Positions 1-5,598 are shown, numbered from the stretch's first letter. The stretch is DNA of 8,411 bases from Bacteroidales bacterium UBA6229 (GCA_002440975.1 DJWN01000055.1:1-8411), one strand, 5' to 3'. Numbers and translations are program-made. The notes: generated by a model not told the origin, from the letters alone.

Positions 1-837
1 CAGGAATATCATCCACTTATTGAAGAAGGCAACTCCTGGAGTGTGCTGACGGAAACTTCTGGTTCAGCTCCTAATCTCTCAACAAATACATTTGTGATTG
101 CTGGTGATACAGTCATTAATCAGATTGAATATAAGAAATTGTATATGTCATCGCAGCATGAGCCCAACGAGTGGAGACTTGATTGGGCTGTTCGGGAGGA
201 AGATGACAGAAAAGTTTATGTTTGGTCGTTTTACCTGATGCAGGGGTGGCTTATGTATGATTTTGAAGCGGACATTGGTGACACTTTTATGATTTTACCC
301 AACGATCCGGACCTGTATTTGGTATTGGATTCCATTTCAACGATTGACATCAATGGAAGTGCACGAGCAAAATATTGGCTCACGACAATGGTAGATGGCA
401 CGCCATATTCCGACGAAACAGAAAGCTGGATTGAGGGCATTGGCAGTAACAAAGGAATTGTTTTTTCAGGGAGTTCTGCTCTCACAGGAGCAATGCATTG
501 GTTGACGTGTAAATGGGAAAACGACGAACTGGTTTATTTGAATCCGGATTATGACAGCTGCTATATAACTTCTGTTTCTGTTAAGGAAATTAATGTTGGT
601 AAGTTTAAAATTTTCCCAAACCCAGCCACCACAGAGCTCTGGCTCCAACTACCCGAAAACACAGCCCTCGCACAGGCACAAATTGAGCTGTACAGCTCCT
701 CGGGCAGGCTCCTTCACAAAGCAAAGCCAGGCAGTCATTTTCACAAGATTGATGTGGCACATCTGCCCAAAGGCTTATATCTGGTGCGGGTATGGGATGG
801 GGAAAGGTGGTATGTGGAGAAGCTGGTGGTGCGGTAA
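1..837 (+). CDS. T9SS type A sorting-domain secreted protein (5' end missing)
   Basis: This is the last 278 codons of a larger gene; the frame is open from base 1, so the GTG at 43 is not a real start. The C-terminus, about residues 204-278 of the fragment, is a type A sorting domain: it opens with KIFPNPATTELW, continues through IELYSSSGRLLH and ends with LPKGLYLVRVWDGERWYVEKLVVR-like spacing (GLYLVRV, then a short basic tail). Such domains direct export across the outer membrane by the type IX system and are removed at the cell surface. The upstream part has the pattern seen in many Bacteroidota secreted proteins (GDTVINQIEYKKLY, then REEDDRKVYVW, then LMYDFEADIGDTF), a beta-rich region with no enzyme motif I recognise. 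Substrate and role are unknown. G+C rises from about 41% upstream to about 51% in the sorting domain by hand count. Confidence 0.85.
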   Translation, partial: QEYHPLIEEGNSWSVLTETSGSAPNLSTNTFVIAGDTVINQIEYKKLYMSSQHEPNEWRLDWAVREEDDRKVYVWSFYLMQGWLMYDFEADIGDTFMILPNDPDLYLVLDSISTIDINGSARAKYWLTTMVDGTPYSDETESWIEGIGSNKGIVFSGSSALTGAMHWLTCKWENDELVYLNPDYDSCYITSVSVKEINVGKFKIFPNPATTELWLQLPENTALAQAQIELYSSSGRLLHKAKPGSHFHKIDVAHLPKGLYLVRVWDGERWYVEKLVVR

Positions 838-933
838 GTTTGTTTGTTTCTACTCAACAGGGTTGTGAAACCATGTAGTGGAATTAATTCGTATGAAAAC
901 TTTCAATAAAAAGTTTTTAGTTCGAAAAATATT

Positions 934-952
934 TTTAATTTTGCAGCCCGAA
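934..952 (+). promoter_or_regulatory. Bacteroidota-type -7 element and start region for rpsT
   Basis: TAATTTTG at 936-943 matches the Bacteroidota -7 consensus TAnnTTTG exactly. It is followed by CAGCCCGAA, where transcription would begin, leaving a leader of roughly 30 bases before the rpsT ATG at 983. The -33 element is poor: the expected place holds only a T-run (GTTTTT, 913-918). The 19 bases at 934-952 are nearly identical to the rpsF promoter at 3282-3300. Promoter activity is inferred from consensus and position only. Confidence 0.6.
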
Positions 953-982
953 ATAAAAAGAAACTTTTAAGCGAAAACCGAT

Positions 983-1237
983 ATGGCAAATCACAAATCG
1001 TCGATCAAGAGAATCCGTCAAACAAACGCCAGACGTTTGCACAACCGTTATTACGCAAAAACAATGCGTACAGCAGTAAGAAAATTCAGAAGTCTCACTG
1101 ACAAAGCAGAAGCAGAGGCTAAGTTGCCTGCTGTGTATGCCATGATCGACAAATTGGCAAAACGTGGCATCATCCACAAGAACAAAGCCGGAAATTTGAA
1201 ATCGAAAATCACAAAATACAGCGCAACACTTTCGTAA
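983..1237 (+). CDS. rpsT: 30S ribosomal protein S20 (bS20)
   Basis: The 84-residue product is a lysine/arginine-rich, all-helical protein beginning MANHKSSIKRIRQTNARRLH, the recognisable S20 N-terminus, with the later segment AKRGIIHKNKAGNLKSKI typical of the C-terminal helix. S20 binds 16S rRNA early in 30S assembly, near the bottom of the body. Length is normal for the family (about 83-90). The ATG at 983 is the only sensible start; no Shine-Dalgarno lies before it (AAGCGAAAACCGAT), as is usual in Bacteroidota. The gene has its own promoter-like element and is followed by a hairpin terminator, so it is probably monocistronic. Confidence 0.97.
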   Translation: MANHKSSIKRIRQTNARRLHNRYYAKTMRTAVRKFRSLTDKAEAEAKLPAVYAMIDKLAKRGIIHKNKAGNLKSKITKYSATLS

Positions 1238-1263
1238 TTGTGCGCTGTTGTAAGAACAACGAT

Positions 1264-1293
1264 AGCCTCTTCTTTTGTTGAAGGGGCTTTTTT
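1264..1293 (+). terminator. Rho-independent terminator after rpsT
   Basis: AGCCTCTTC (1264-1272) pairs with GAAGGGGCT (1280-1288) across a 7-base loop, giving nine pairs including one T-G wobble. A run of six T (1288-1293) follows. It lies 26 bases after the rpsT stop and before the radC start, so it should separate the two units. Confidence 0.8.
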
Positions 1294-1310
1294 AGTTTGT
1301 GGAAATAGCG

Positions 1311-1318
1311 TAATTTCG
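1311..1318 (+). promoter_or_regulatory. Possible -7 element for radC
   Basis: TAATTTCG matches TAnnTTTG with one mismatch and is followed by CTCCCAAAC, resembling the initiation regions of rpsT and rpsF. It would give a very short leader of about 10 bases before the ATG at 1335. No -33 TTTG stands at the right distance; the TTTG at 1296-1299 is only 11 bases upstream. Some promoter is expected here because a terminator lies immediately upstream. Confidence 0.35.
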
Positions 1319-1334
1319 CTCCCAAACAAATTCA

Positions 1335-2039
1335 ATGACGGCATATTCTGACGACTCCCGAAAATCGATCAAACAATGGGCCGAAGACGATCGCCCACGC
1401 GAGAAACTTTTGTTAAAAGGAAAGGCTGCGTTAAGCGATGCCGAATTGATTGCCATACTCATCAGTTCAGGAAACACAACCGAATCAGCCGTTGAATTGT
1501 CAAGAAGGATTTTGCTATCTGTTTCGGATAATTTAGTTGAGCTATCGCGAATGAGTGTGAGCGATTTGATGAAATTTAAAGGAATAGGTGAGGCAAAAGC
1601 CATCAGCATCACAGCAGCACTCGAGCTGGGACGCAGGCGAAGATCAGCCGAGGTGATAGAAAGAAAACGCATCTTTACAAGCAAAGATGCTTTTGAATAC
1701 CTGTATGCCAGCATGGCTGATTTGCACTATGAACAATTTTGGGTTTTGCTGCTTGATCAATCAAACAAGGTGATACGTGCCGTGCAGGTTAGCGATGGAG
1801 GTGTGGCCGGAACGGTTGCAGATCCAAAAAGAATCTTTAAAACTGCCATCGAACGCAATGCTGCCGCCATGATTTTGTGTCACAACCATCCTTCGGGGCA
1901 GCTCAAAGCCAGTGATGCCGATCTGAAATTGACAAAAAGACTGGTTCAGGCCGGTATCATGCTGGATATTCGTGTTGTGGACCATCTGATCATCGGTCAT
2001 GATCAATACATCAGTTTAGCCGAAGAAGGTTTAATGTAA
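1335..2039 (+). CDS. radC: RadC family JAB/MPN-domain protein (UPF0758)
   Basis: The 234-residue protein has the full RadC layout. An N-terminal region (about 10-60) contains RPREKLLLKG and ALSDAELIAILI. A helix-hairpin-helix segment (about 75-100) carries FKGIGEAKAISI. A C-terminal JAB1/MPN-type metal-binding domain (about 115-234) follows. In that domain HNHPSG is at 183-188, and the series H183, H185, S193, D196 fits the H-x-H-x7-S-x2-D zinc site; E133 in HYEQFWVLLLD is the likely acidic partner. Length is usual for the family. Despite the name, the biochemical role of RadC is unsettled; a DNA repair or recombination function was proposed historically. The ATG at 1335 gives the expected N-terminus. 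The gene ends 19 bases before the epimerase gene, so the two are probably co-transcribed. Confidence 0.93.
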   Translation: MTAYSDDSRKSIKQWAEDDRPREKLLLKGKAALSDAELIAILISSGNTTESAVELSRRILLSVSDNLVELSRMSVSDLMKFKGIGEAKAISITAALELGRRRRSAEVIERKRIFTSKDAFEYLYASMADLHYEQFWVLLLDQSNKVIRAVQVSDGGVAGTVADPKRIFKTAIERNAAAMILCHNHPSGQLKASDADLKLTKRLVQAGIMLDIRVVDHLIIGHDQYISLAEEGLM

Positions 2040-2058
2040 AATCCGAAGAAAACCATTT

Positions 2059-3210
2059 ATGTTGAAAATAGTTACAATAATCGGGGCACGTCCGCAGATC
2101 ATCAAAGCAGCTGCTCTTAGCCGGGCTATCAGAAATCATTTCAGCGATCAGATCAATGAAATAATTGTACACACCGGCCAGCACTACGACGAAAATATGT
2201 CTGAGGTTTTTTTCAGAGAGTTGGGTATTCCACAGCCACATTATAATTTGAATGTTGGATCGGCTTCGCATGGGGTGCAAACAGCCCGAATGATTGAAGG
2301 AATAGAAACTGTTCTGAAAGAAGAAAAGCCGGATTATCTGGTTTTGTACGGCGACACCAATTCAACGCTTGCCGGTGCTGTGGCGGCTTCCAAGATTCAT
2401 GTCCCCATCGCACATATCGAAGCGGGTTTGCGTTCGTTTAACAAAGCCATGCCCGAAGAAATCAACCGGATTTTGTGCGATCATTGCTCCACCTTGCTTT
2501 TTTCACCTACCGAAACGGGATATAAAAATTTGATGCACGAAGGTTTTGATACCAGCAATCAGCCGCCATTTTCTGCTGATAATCCCGGAATTTATCATTG
2601 TGGTGATGTGATGTACGACAACAGCCTGCATTTTGCTGAACTTGCTGTGAAACAATCACAGATGTTGAGAAACAATCAATTGATTGCAGATCAGTATATT
2701 CTGTGTACCATTCATCGTAACAACAATACGGATGAGCCGGAAAGATTACAGCATATTTTTGAGGCCTTATTAGAAATAGTCAGGCAATCGGGCAAACAAA
2801 TTGCTCTTCCGTTGCATCCCCGAACCGCTAAGTTGCTCAAAACCAATTTATTTCCAGAATGCTATCAGGATGTGATTTCGAACCCCTTGGTTCATTTGAT
2901 GGAGCCCGTTTCATTTTTGGATATGATTGCGCTCGAACAAAATGCCAGCCATGTAATTACTGATTCGGGAGGTGTGCAGAAGGAAGCATATTTTTTCAAA
3001 AAGCCCTGCATCATTTTAAGACCCGAAACAGAATGGAAGGAGATCGTGGAAGTGGGTGCAGCTCAAATTGCTGACGCCTCTAAGACCAGAATTTTAGAGG
3101 CCTGGAATCATTTCATCGATAATCCACCCAGGCATTATCCGGCGATTTTTGGAGATGGCAAAGCCGCACAGTTTATCGTCAATGAATTGTTGATGAACAA
3201 AGAATCGTAA
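2059..3210 (+). CDS. Non-hydrolysing UDP-N-acetylglucosamine 2-epimerase family (WecB/WbpI type)
   Basis: This family inverts C2 of a UDP-activated N-acetyl-aminosugar (for WecB, UDP-GlcNAc to UDP-ManNAc) in the cytoplasm, supplying precursors for surface polysaccharides. The 383-residue length is typical of the GT-B-fold family. Visible motifs are GARPQIIKAA (9-18), GDTNSTLAG (98-106), HIEAGLRS (119-126), MPEEINR (131-137), TIHRNNNTD (217-225), HPR (253-255), TDSGGVQKEA (301-310) and RPETEW (321-326). As I recall the families, GARPQ, HRxxNTD and TEW resemble WbpI-like epimerases, which act on a UDP-2,3-diacetamido-uronic acid, more than E. coli WecB with GTRPE and TERPE. The substrate is therefore left open and no symbol is given. 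The ATG at 2059 opens directly on the conserved first strand. No other sugar-nucleotide or glycosyltransferase gene lies nearby; the gene follows radC by 19 bases. Confidence 0.9.
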   Translation: MLKIVTIIGARPQIIKAAALSRAIRNHFSDQINEIIVHTGQHYDENMSEVFFRELGIPQPHYNLNVGSASHGVQTARMIEGIETVLKEEKPDYLVLYGDTNSTLAGAVAASKIHVPIAHIEAGLRSFNKAMPEEINRILCDHCSTLLFSPTETGYKNLMHEGFDTSNQPPFSADNPGIYHCGDVMYDNSLHFAELAVKQSQMLRNNQLIADQYILCTIHRNNNTDEPERLQHIFEALLEIVRQSGKQIALPLHPRTAKLLKTNLFPECYQDVISNPLVHLMEPVSFLDMIALEQNASHVITDSGGVQKEAYFFKKPCIILRPETEWKEIVEVGAAQIADASKTRILEAWNHFIDNPPRHYPAIFGDGKAAQFIVNELLMNKES

Positions 3211-3259
3211 AGCTGTTTTTGGGGGTCAGCCATGTTTTTCAAAATGAGTACACTTAGTG

Positions 3260-3291
3260 TTTGGAGGTTAGAAAAATTAACTTTAATTTTG
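3260..3291 (+). promoter_or_regulatory. Bacteroidota promoter for the rpsF-rpsR-rplI operon
   Basis: This is the best promoter in the window: TTTG at 3260-3263 (-33 element), a 20-base spacer, then TAATTTTG at 3284-3291 (-7 element). Both elements match the Bacteroidota consensus exactly. Transcription should start just downstream in CACTCCGAA, giving a leader of about 35-40 bases that is very AT-rich and ends in three tandem TTAA units before the rpsF ATG. Confidence 0.75.
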
Positions 3292-3332
3292 CACTCCGAA
3301 TTTTAAAAATTATTCACTTTAATTAATTAATT

Positions 3333-3689
3333 ATGAACCAGTACGAAACCGTTTTCATTGTAACTCCCGTTTTGTCTGAAGAACAGATGAAGGAAGCGGT
3401 AAAAAAGTTTCAGGAATACCTGAAAGCAAAAGGTGCAGATATCGTGCACGAAGAACACTGGGGTATGCGCAAACTGGCTTACCCGATTCAAAAGAAGTCC
3501 ACAGGTTTTTACCATCTGGTAGAGTATAAAGCTGATGGACAACTGATTGCTGACTTGGAGCTGGCATTCAAACGTGATGAGCGAATCATTCGTTTCCTTA
3601 CTGTTAAGCTCGACAAACATGCGGTTGCTTACAACGAAAAGAAACGTAGAAAAGCAAAAGAAGCCAAAGGCGAAACCGCTCAAGCTTAA
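3333..3689 (+). CDS. rpsF: 30S ribosomal protein S6 (bS6)
   Basis: The 118-residue product begins MNQYETVFIVTPVLSEEQ, the first beta strand of S6, and contains the typical HWGMRKLAYPIQKKSTGFYHL segment (about 42-62) and RDERIIRFLTVKLD (about 81-94). A lysine-rich flexible tail ends it. S6 forms a heterodimer with S18 on the 30S platform. In Bacteroidota S6, S18 and S21 are known to form the pocket that holds the 3' tail of 16S rRNA and blocks Shine-Dalgarno pairing. The gene is first in the operon with rpsR and rplI. The ATG at 3333 has no Shine-Dalgarno; it is preceded by the AT-rich TTAATTAATTAATT. Confidence 0.97.
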   Translation: MNQYETVFIVTPVLSEEQMKEAVKKFQEYLKAKGADIVHEEHWGMRKLAYPIQKKSTGFYHLVEYKADGQLIADLELAFKRDERIIRFLTVKLDKHAVAYNEKKRRKAKEAKGETAQA

Positions 3690-3716
3690 TTGTTAAACTC
3701 AAAAAAACTTAGAAAA

Positions 3717-3986
3717 ATGGCACAAGGAAGCTCAGAAATTAAATATTTGACCCCTATTGCAGTAGATACCAAAAAGAAAAAATACTGCCGTTTCAAGAAA
3801 AATCGTATCAAATACATCGATTACAAAGATGCCGATTTCTTGTTGCGTTTTGTCAACGAACAAGGTAAAATTTTACCCCGTCGCATTACCGGTACTTCCA
3901 CCAAGTACCAACGCAAAGTTGCGCAGGCTATCAAAAGAGCCCGTCATCTTTCATTAATGCCGTATGTAGCTGATTTATTGAAATAA
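3717..3986 (+). CDS. rpsR: 30S ribosomal protein S18 (bS18)
   Basis: The product has 89 residues, beginning MAQGSSEIKYLTP. The S18 core is clear: KKKYCRFKKNRIKYIDYKD (about 19-37), with the single cysteine often kept at this site, then GKILPRRITGTSTKYQRKVA and QAIKRARHLSLMPYV near the C-terminus. S18 pairs with S6 on the 30S platform. The reading frame is open from a TTG at 3690, directly after the rpsF stop, but I choose the ATG at 3717 because the family N-terminus starts there and the nine extra codons are not S18-like. There is no Shine-Dalgarno; an A-rich stretch (AGAAAAATG) precedes the start. The gap to rpsF is 27 bases. Confidence 0.96.
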   Translation: MAQGSSEIKYLTPIAVDTKKKKYCRFKKNRIKYIDYKDADFLLRFVNEQGKILPRRITGTSTKYQRKVAQAIKRARHLSLMPYVADLLK

Positions 3987-3988
3987 AT

Positions 3989-3994
3989 AGGAGG
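3989..3994 (+). promoter_or_regulatory. Strong Shine-Dalgarno sequence for rplI
   Basis: AGGAGG ends 8 bases before the rplI ATG at 4003, a textbook ribosome-binding site. It stands out because the other start codons in this window have no comparable site, and because Bacteroidota ribosomes normally do not use Shine-Dalgarno pairing. It lies 2 bases after the rpsR stop codon. Confidence 0.8.
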
Positions 3995-4002
3995 ATAAAA
4001 AG

Positions 4003-4452
4003 ATGGAAGTAATTCTTAAACAAGATATTGCAAACCTGGGATATACCCATGATATTGTAAATGTGAAAGATGGTTATGCACGTAACTATCTCATTCCTAA
4101 CAAAATGGCTATCATTGCCAATGAGACTAACCGCAAGGTGCTTGAAGAACTCAAACGTCAGCAAGCCTTTAAGGAAGAAAAGGTCAAAAATGAAGCATTA
4201 GTGATTGCAAAAGCTATAGAAGGTCTGGCCTTACGTATTGTTGTAAAAGCCGGCACTTCGGGCAAAATCTTTGGATCAGTTAACAGCGTGATGATTGCCA
4301 ATGCTATCAAGGAAGCTAAAAATATTGAGATCGATCGTAAAAGGATTCATCTCAACGAAGATGCTATTAAGGAACTCGGCAACTACACAGCTAAGATCAA
4401 GCTTCATAAGGAAGTGCAGCTCGATCTTGACTTTGAAGTATATGCTGAATAA
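4003..4452 (+). CDS. rplI: 50S ribosomal protein L9 (bL9)
   Basis: The 149-residue product matches L9 in length and architecture. The N-terminal rRNA-binding domain (about 1-52) reads MEVILKQDIANLGYTHDIV, then VKDGYARNYLIPNKMA with the conserved GYARNYLIP. A long charged connecting helix (about 45-75, rich in K and E) leads to the C-terminal domain containing AGTSGKIFGSVNS (about 84-96) and IDRKRIHL. L9 binds 23S rRNA near the L1 stalk and influences reading-frame maintenance. It is the last gene of the rpsF-rpsR-rplI operon and starts 16 bases after rpsR with an unusually good Shine-Dalgarno. A hairpin terminator follows 32 bases after the stop. Confidence 0.97.
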   Translation: MEVILKQDIANLGYTHDIVNVKDGYARNYLIPNKMAIIANETNRKVLEELKRQQAFKEEKVKNEALVIAKAIEGLALRIVVKAGTSGKIFGSVNSVMIANAIKEAKNIEIDRKRIHLNEDAIKELGNYTAKIKLHKEVQLDLDFEVYAE

Positions 4453-4474
4453 CCAGCATTTTGCTAAAAAGTTT

Positions 4475-4482
4475 TAACTTTA
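4475..4482 (+). promoter_or_regulatory. Possible -7 element for the RNA methyltransferase gene
   Basis: TAACTTTA differs from TAnnTTTG at one position, and the wider 4473-4491 stretch agrees with the rpsT promoter/start region at about 14 of 19 positions. No -33 TTTG is correctly spaced. If real, transcription would start at about 4485-4490, inside the left arm of the terminator hairpin, so the new transcript would begin with that hairpin. This is a weak call from similarity only. Confidence 0.3.
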
Positions 4483-4484
4483 CC

Positions 4485-4515
4485 ACCCGATGTCCGATCG
4501 ACATCGGGTTTTTTT
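4485..4515 (+). terminator. Rho-independent terminator of the rpsF-rpsR-rplI operon
   Basis: ACCCGATGTC (4485-4494) pairs perfectly with GACATCGGGT (4500-4509) across a 5-base loop (CGATC), followed by a T-run at 4509-4515. This is the strongest terminator in the window. Its last T is directly followed by the ATG of the next gene at 4516, so the hairpin also occupies the whole region where a leader or ribosome-binding site of that gene would be. Confidence 0.88.
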
Positions 4516-5283
4516 ATGATTTCCAAAGCACAGATAAAACACATCCGCAGCCTGGCTCTTGGTAAGTTCAGGAAACAACACAAGCAGTTTGTGGCCGAAG
4601 GCCATAAAATTGTGGAAGAAATGTTGCTAACGGGTGGTTTTCAGTATCAATTGTTTGTTTCCGAAATTCAGATTGGGAGCCTTACTTCTGTTGTTCAGGC
4701 AGCTCCTTTTCAGCTGATTTCAGAAAATGAAATGAAGCAAATAAGTCAGCTCACAACGCCTCCCGGTGTGCTGGCTGTTGTCGAGTTCGCTGATCAAATG
4801 TATGCGCTTGACGAGCTGAGCTCCAATTTAAACCTTGTACTTGATGGTATCCGCGATCCGGGAAACCTTGGCACTATCATCCGAACAGCAGAATGGTTTG
4901 GTGTGAAGAATATTTTTGTCAGCCCCGATACGGTTGATCCCTACCATCCCAAAGTGGTGCAAGCTACGATGGGTTCCCTTTTTCGGGTGGGCGTGACAGA
5001 AACTGATCTGATGGCCTTGATAAGTGAAGTTCAAGCTGATGGATTTCAGGTGTTTGGCGCGGTAATGGACGGAGTTTCTGTGTATGAGACAAAGCTGACA
5101 TTCCAAGCATCCTTTCTTGTCATCGGAAGCGAATCTCACGGGATTAGTAAAGAGGTGAGGGCCTTGATTAAAAACCCGATCTCCATTCCTTCTTACGCCA
5201 AAGGAAAACTAAAAACGGAATCATTAAATGCTTCTGTAGCAGCTGCTGTTTTGCTGGCTGAATTTAGAAAATCTGGTGCTTAG
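4516..5283 (+). CDS. TrmH/SpoU family RNA 2'-O-ribose methyltransferase
   Basis: The 255-residue protein has the two-domain form of RlmB-like SpoU methyltransferases, which use S-adenosylmethionine to methylate a ribose 2'-OH in rRNA or tRNA. An N-terminal L30e-like substrate-binding domain (about 1-95) starts MISKAQIKHIRSLALGKFRK and contains QFVAEGHKIVEEML. The catalytic trefoil-knot domain (about 105-255) shows the three family motifs: LDGIRDPGNLGTIIRTAEWFG at 109-129 in two parts (N117 and R123 conserved), LVIGSESHGIS at 201-211, and ESLNASVAAAVLLAEF at about 235-250. The target nucleotide cannot be read from sequence, so no symbol is given. The ATG at 4516 gives the family's usual N-terminus, yet it sits directly on the T-run of the upstream terminator. 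Confidence 0.92.
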   Translation: MISKAQIKHIRSLALGKFRKQHKQFVAEGHKIVEEMLLTGGFQYQLFVSEIQIGSLTSVVQAAPFQLISENEMKQISQLTTPPGVLAVVEFADQMYALDELSSNLNLVLDGIRDPGNLGTIIRTAEWFGVKNIFVSPDTVDPYHPKVVQATMGSLFRVGVTETDLMALISEVQADGFQVFGAVMDGVSVYETKLTFQASFLVIGSESHGISKEVRALIKNPISIPSYAKGKLKTESLNASVAAAVLLAEFRKSGA

Positions 5284-5365
5284 AGAAAATGCTAAATCAA
5301 AAAGGCAGTAGCGATATTTGAGTTAAAAATTGAACTTTTTTATCGTTTCGTGCGTTTAATAATTG

Positions 5366-5373
5366 TACTTTTG
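5366..5373 (+). promoter_or_regulatory. Probable -7 element for the nqrM-like gene
   Basis: TACTTTTG matches TAnnTTTG exactly and is followed by CACTGAAAA, similar to the rpsF start region (TTTTGCACT is shared). It lies 18 bases before the ATG at 5392, giving a leader of only about 10 bases. The -33 position has no clear TTTG. The same GTACTTTTG 9-mer occurs upstream of apbE on the other strand. Confidence 0.5.
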
Positions 5374-5391
5374 CACTGAAAAACTACTGAT

Positions 5392-5598
5392 ATGTACCTT
5401 AAGCTCATCTTACTTACTATTGTAATTGTTGGTCTTGCAATTGCTGGCATTGCGATTAAAATGTTTGTGCAAAAAAATGGCGAATTCAAAAAACAATGCA
5501 GCAGCATGGATGCGCAAGGCAATCGTGTTGGATGTGCCTGTGGAGGTGGAAAGGGTTCTTGTGAAAATAGTACGTTAGAGCCACATCACCACGCCTGA
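5392..5598 (+). CDS. nqrM: NqrM-like Na+-NQR maturation protein, small four-cysteine membrane protein
   Basis: The 68-residue product has one N-terminal membrane segment (about 4-23, LKLILLTIVIVGLAIAGIAI) and a short soluble tail with exactly four cysteines: C36, C48, C50 and C57, that is C-x11-C-x-C-x6-C. NqrM of Vibrio has, as I recall it, one membrane helix followed by C-x11-C-x-C-x3-C; it is needed to assemble the iron centre held between NqrD and NqrE. Pattern, size and topology fit, and the neighbours are apbE, nqrF and nqrE. Basic residues after the helix (KMFVQKNGEFKK) suggest a cytoplasmic tail. The protein ends EPHHHA, a possible extra metal ligand set. In this phylum such genes are often labelled only as small membrane or secreted proteins. 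The stop codon directly abuts the apbE stop on the other strand. Function is inferred from pattern and context. Confidence 0.78.
   Translation: MYLKLILLTIVIVGLAIAGIAIKMFVQKNGEFKKQCSSMDAQGNRVGCACGGGKGSCENSTLEPHHHA

Noticed and set aside
593..868. 91-codon frame overlapping the T9SS sorting domain on the same strand
   Set aside because: The overlapping frame encodes the clear sorting domain; this one gives a low-complexity product caused by the G+C-rich stretch.
838..933. Possible small gene or terminator between the T9SS gene and rpsT
   Set aside because: No frame of credible length with a start, and the only hairpin (GGTT/AACC) has four pairs. The stretch appears to hold only the rpsT promoter region.
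1292..1714. 140-codon open frame on the - strand opposite radC
   Set aside because: Antisense to conserved radC codons, covers the rpsT terminator T-run and radC start, and the translation has no recognisable domain.
3214..3236. Possible terminator after the epimerase gene (GCTG ... CAGC)
   Set aside because: Only four pairs with an 11-base loop and a poor T-run placement; too weak to call.
3690..3716. Upstream TTG start for rpsR immediately after the rpsF stop
   Set aside because: The nine added residues (LLNSKKLRK) are not part of S18; the ATG at 3717 gives the family N-terminus. No Shine-Dalgarno supports the TTG.
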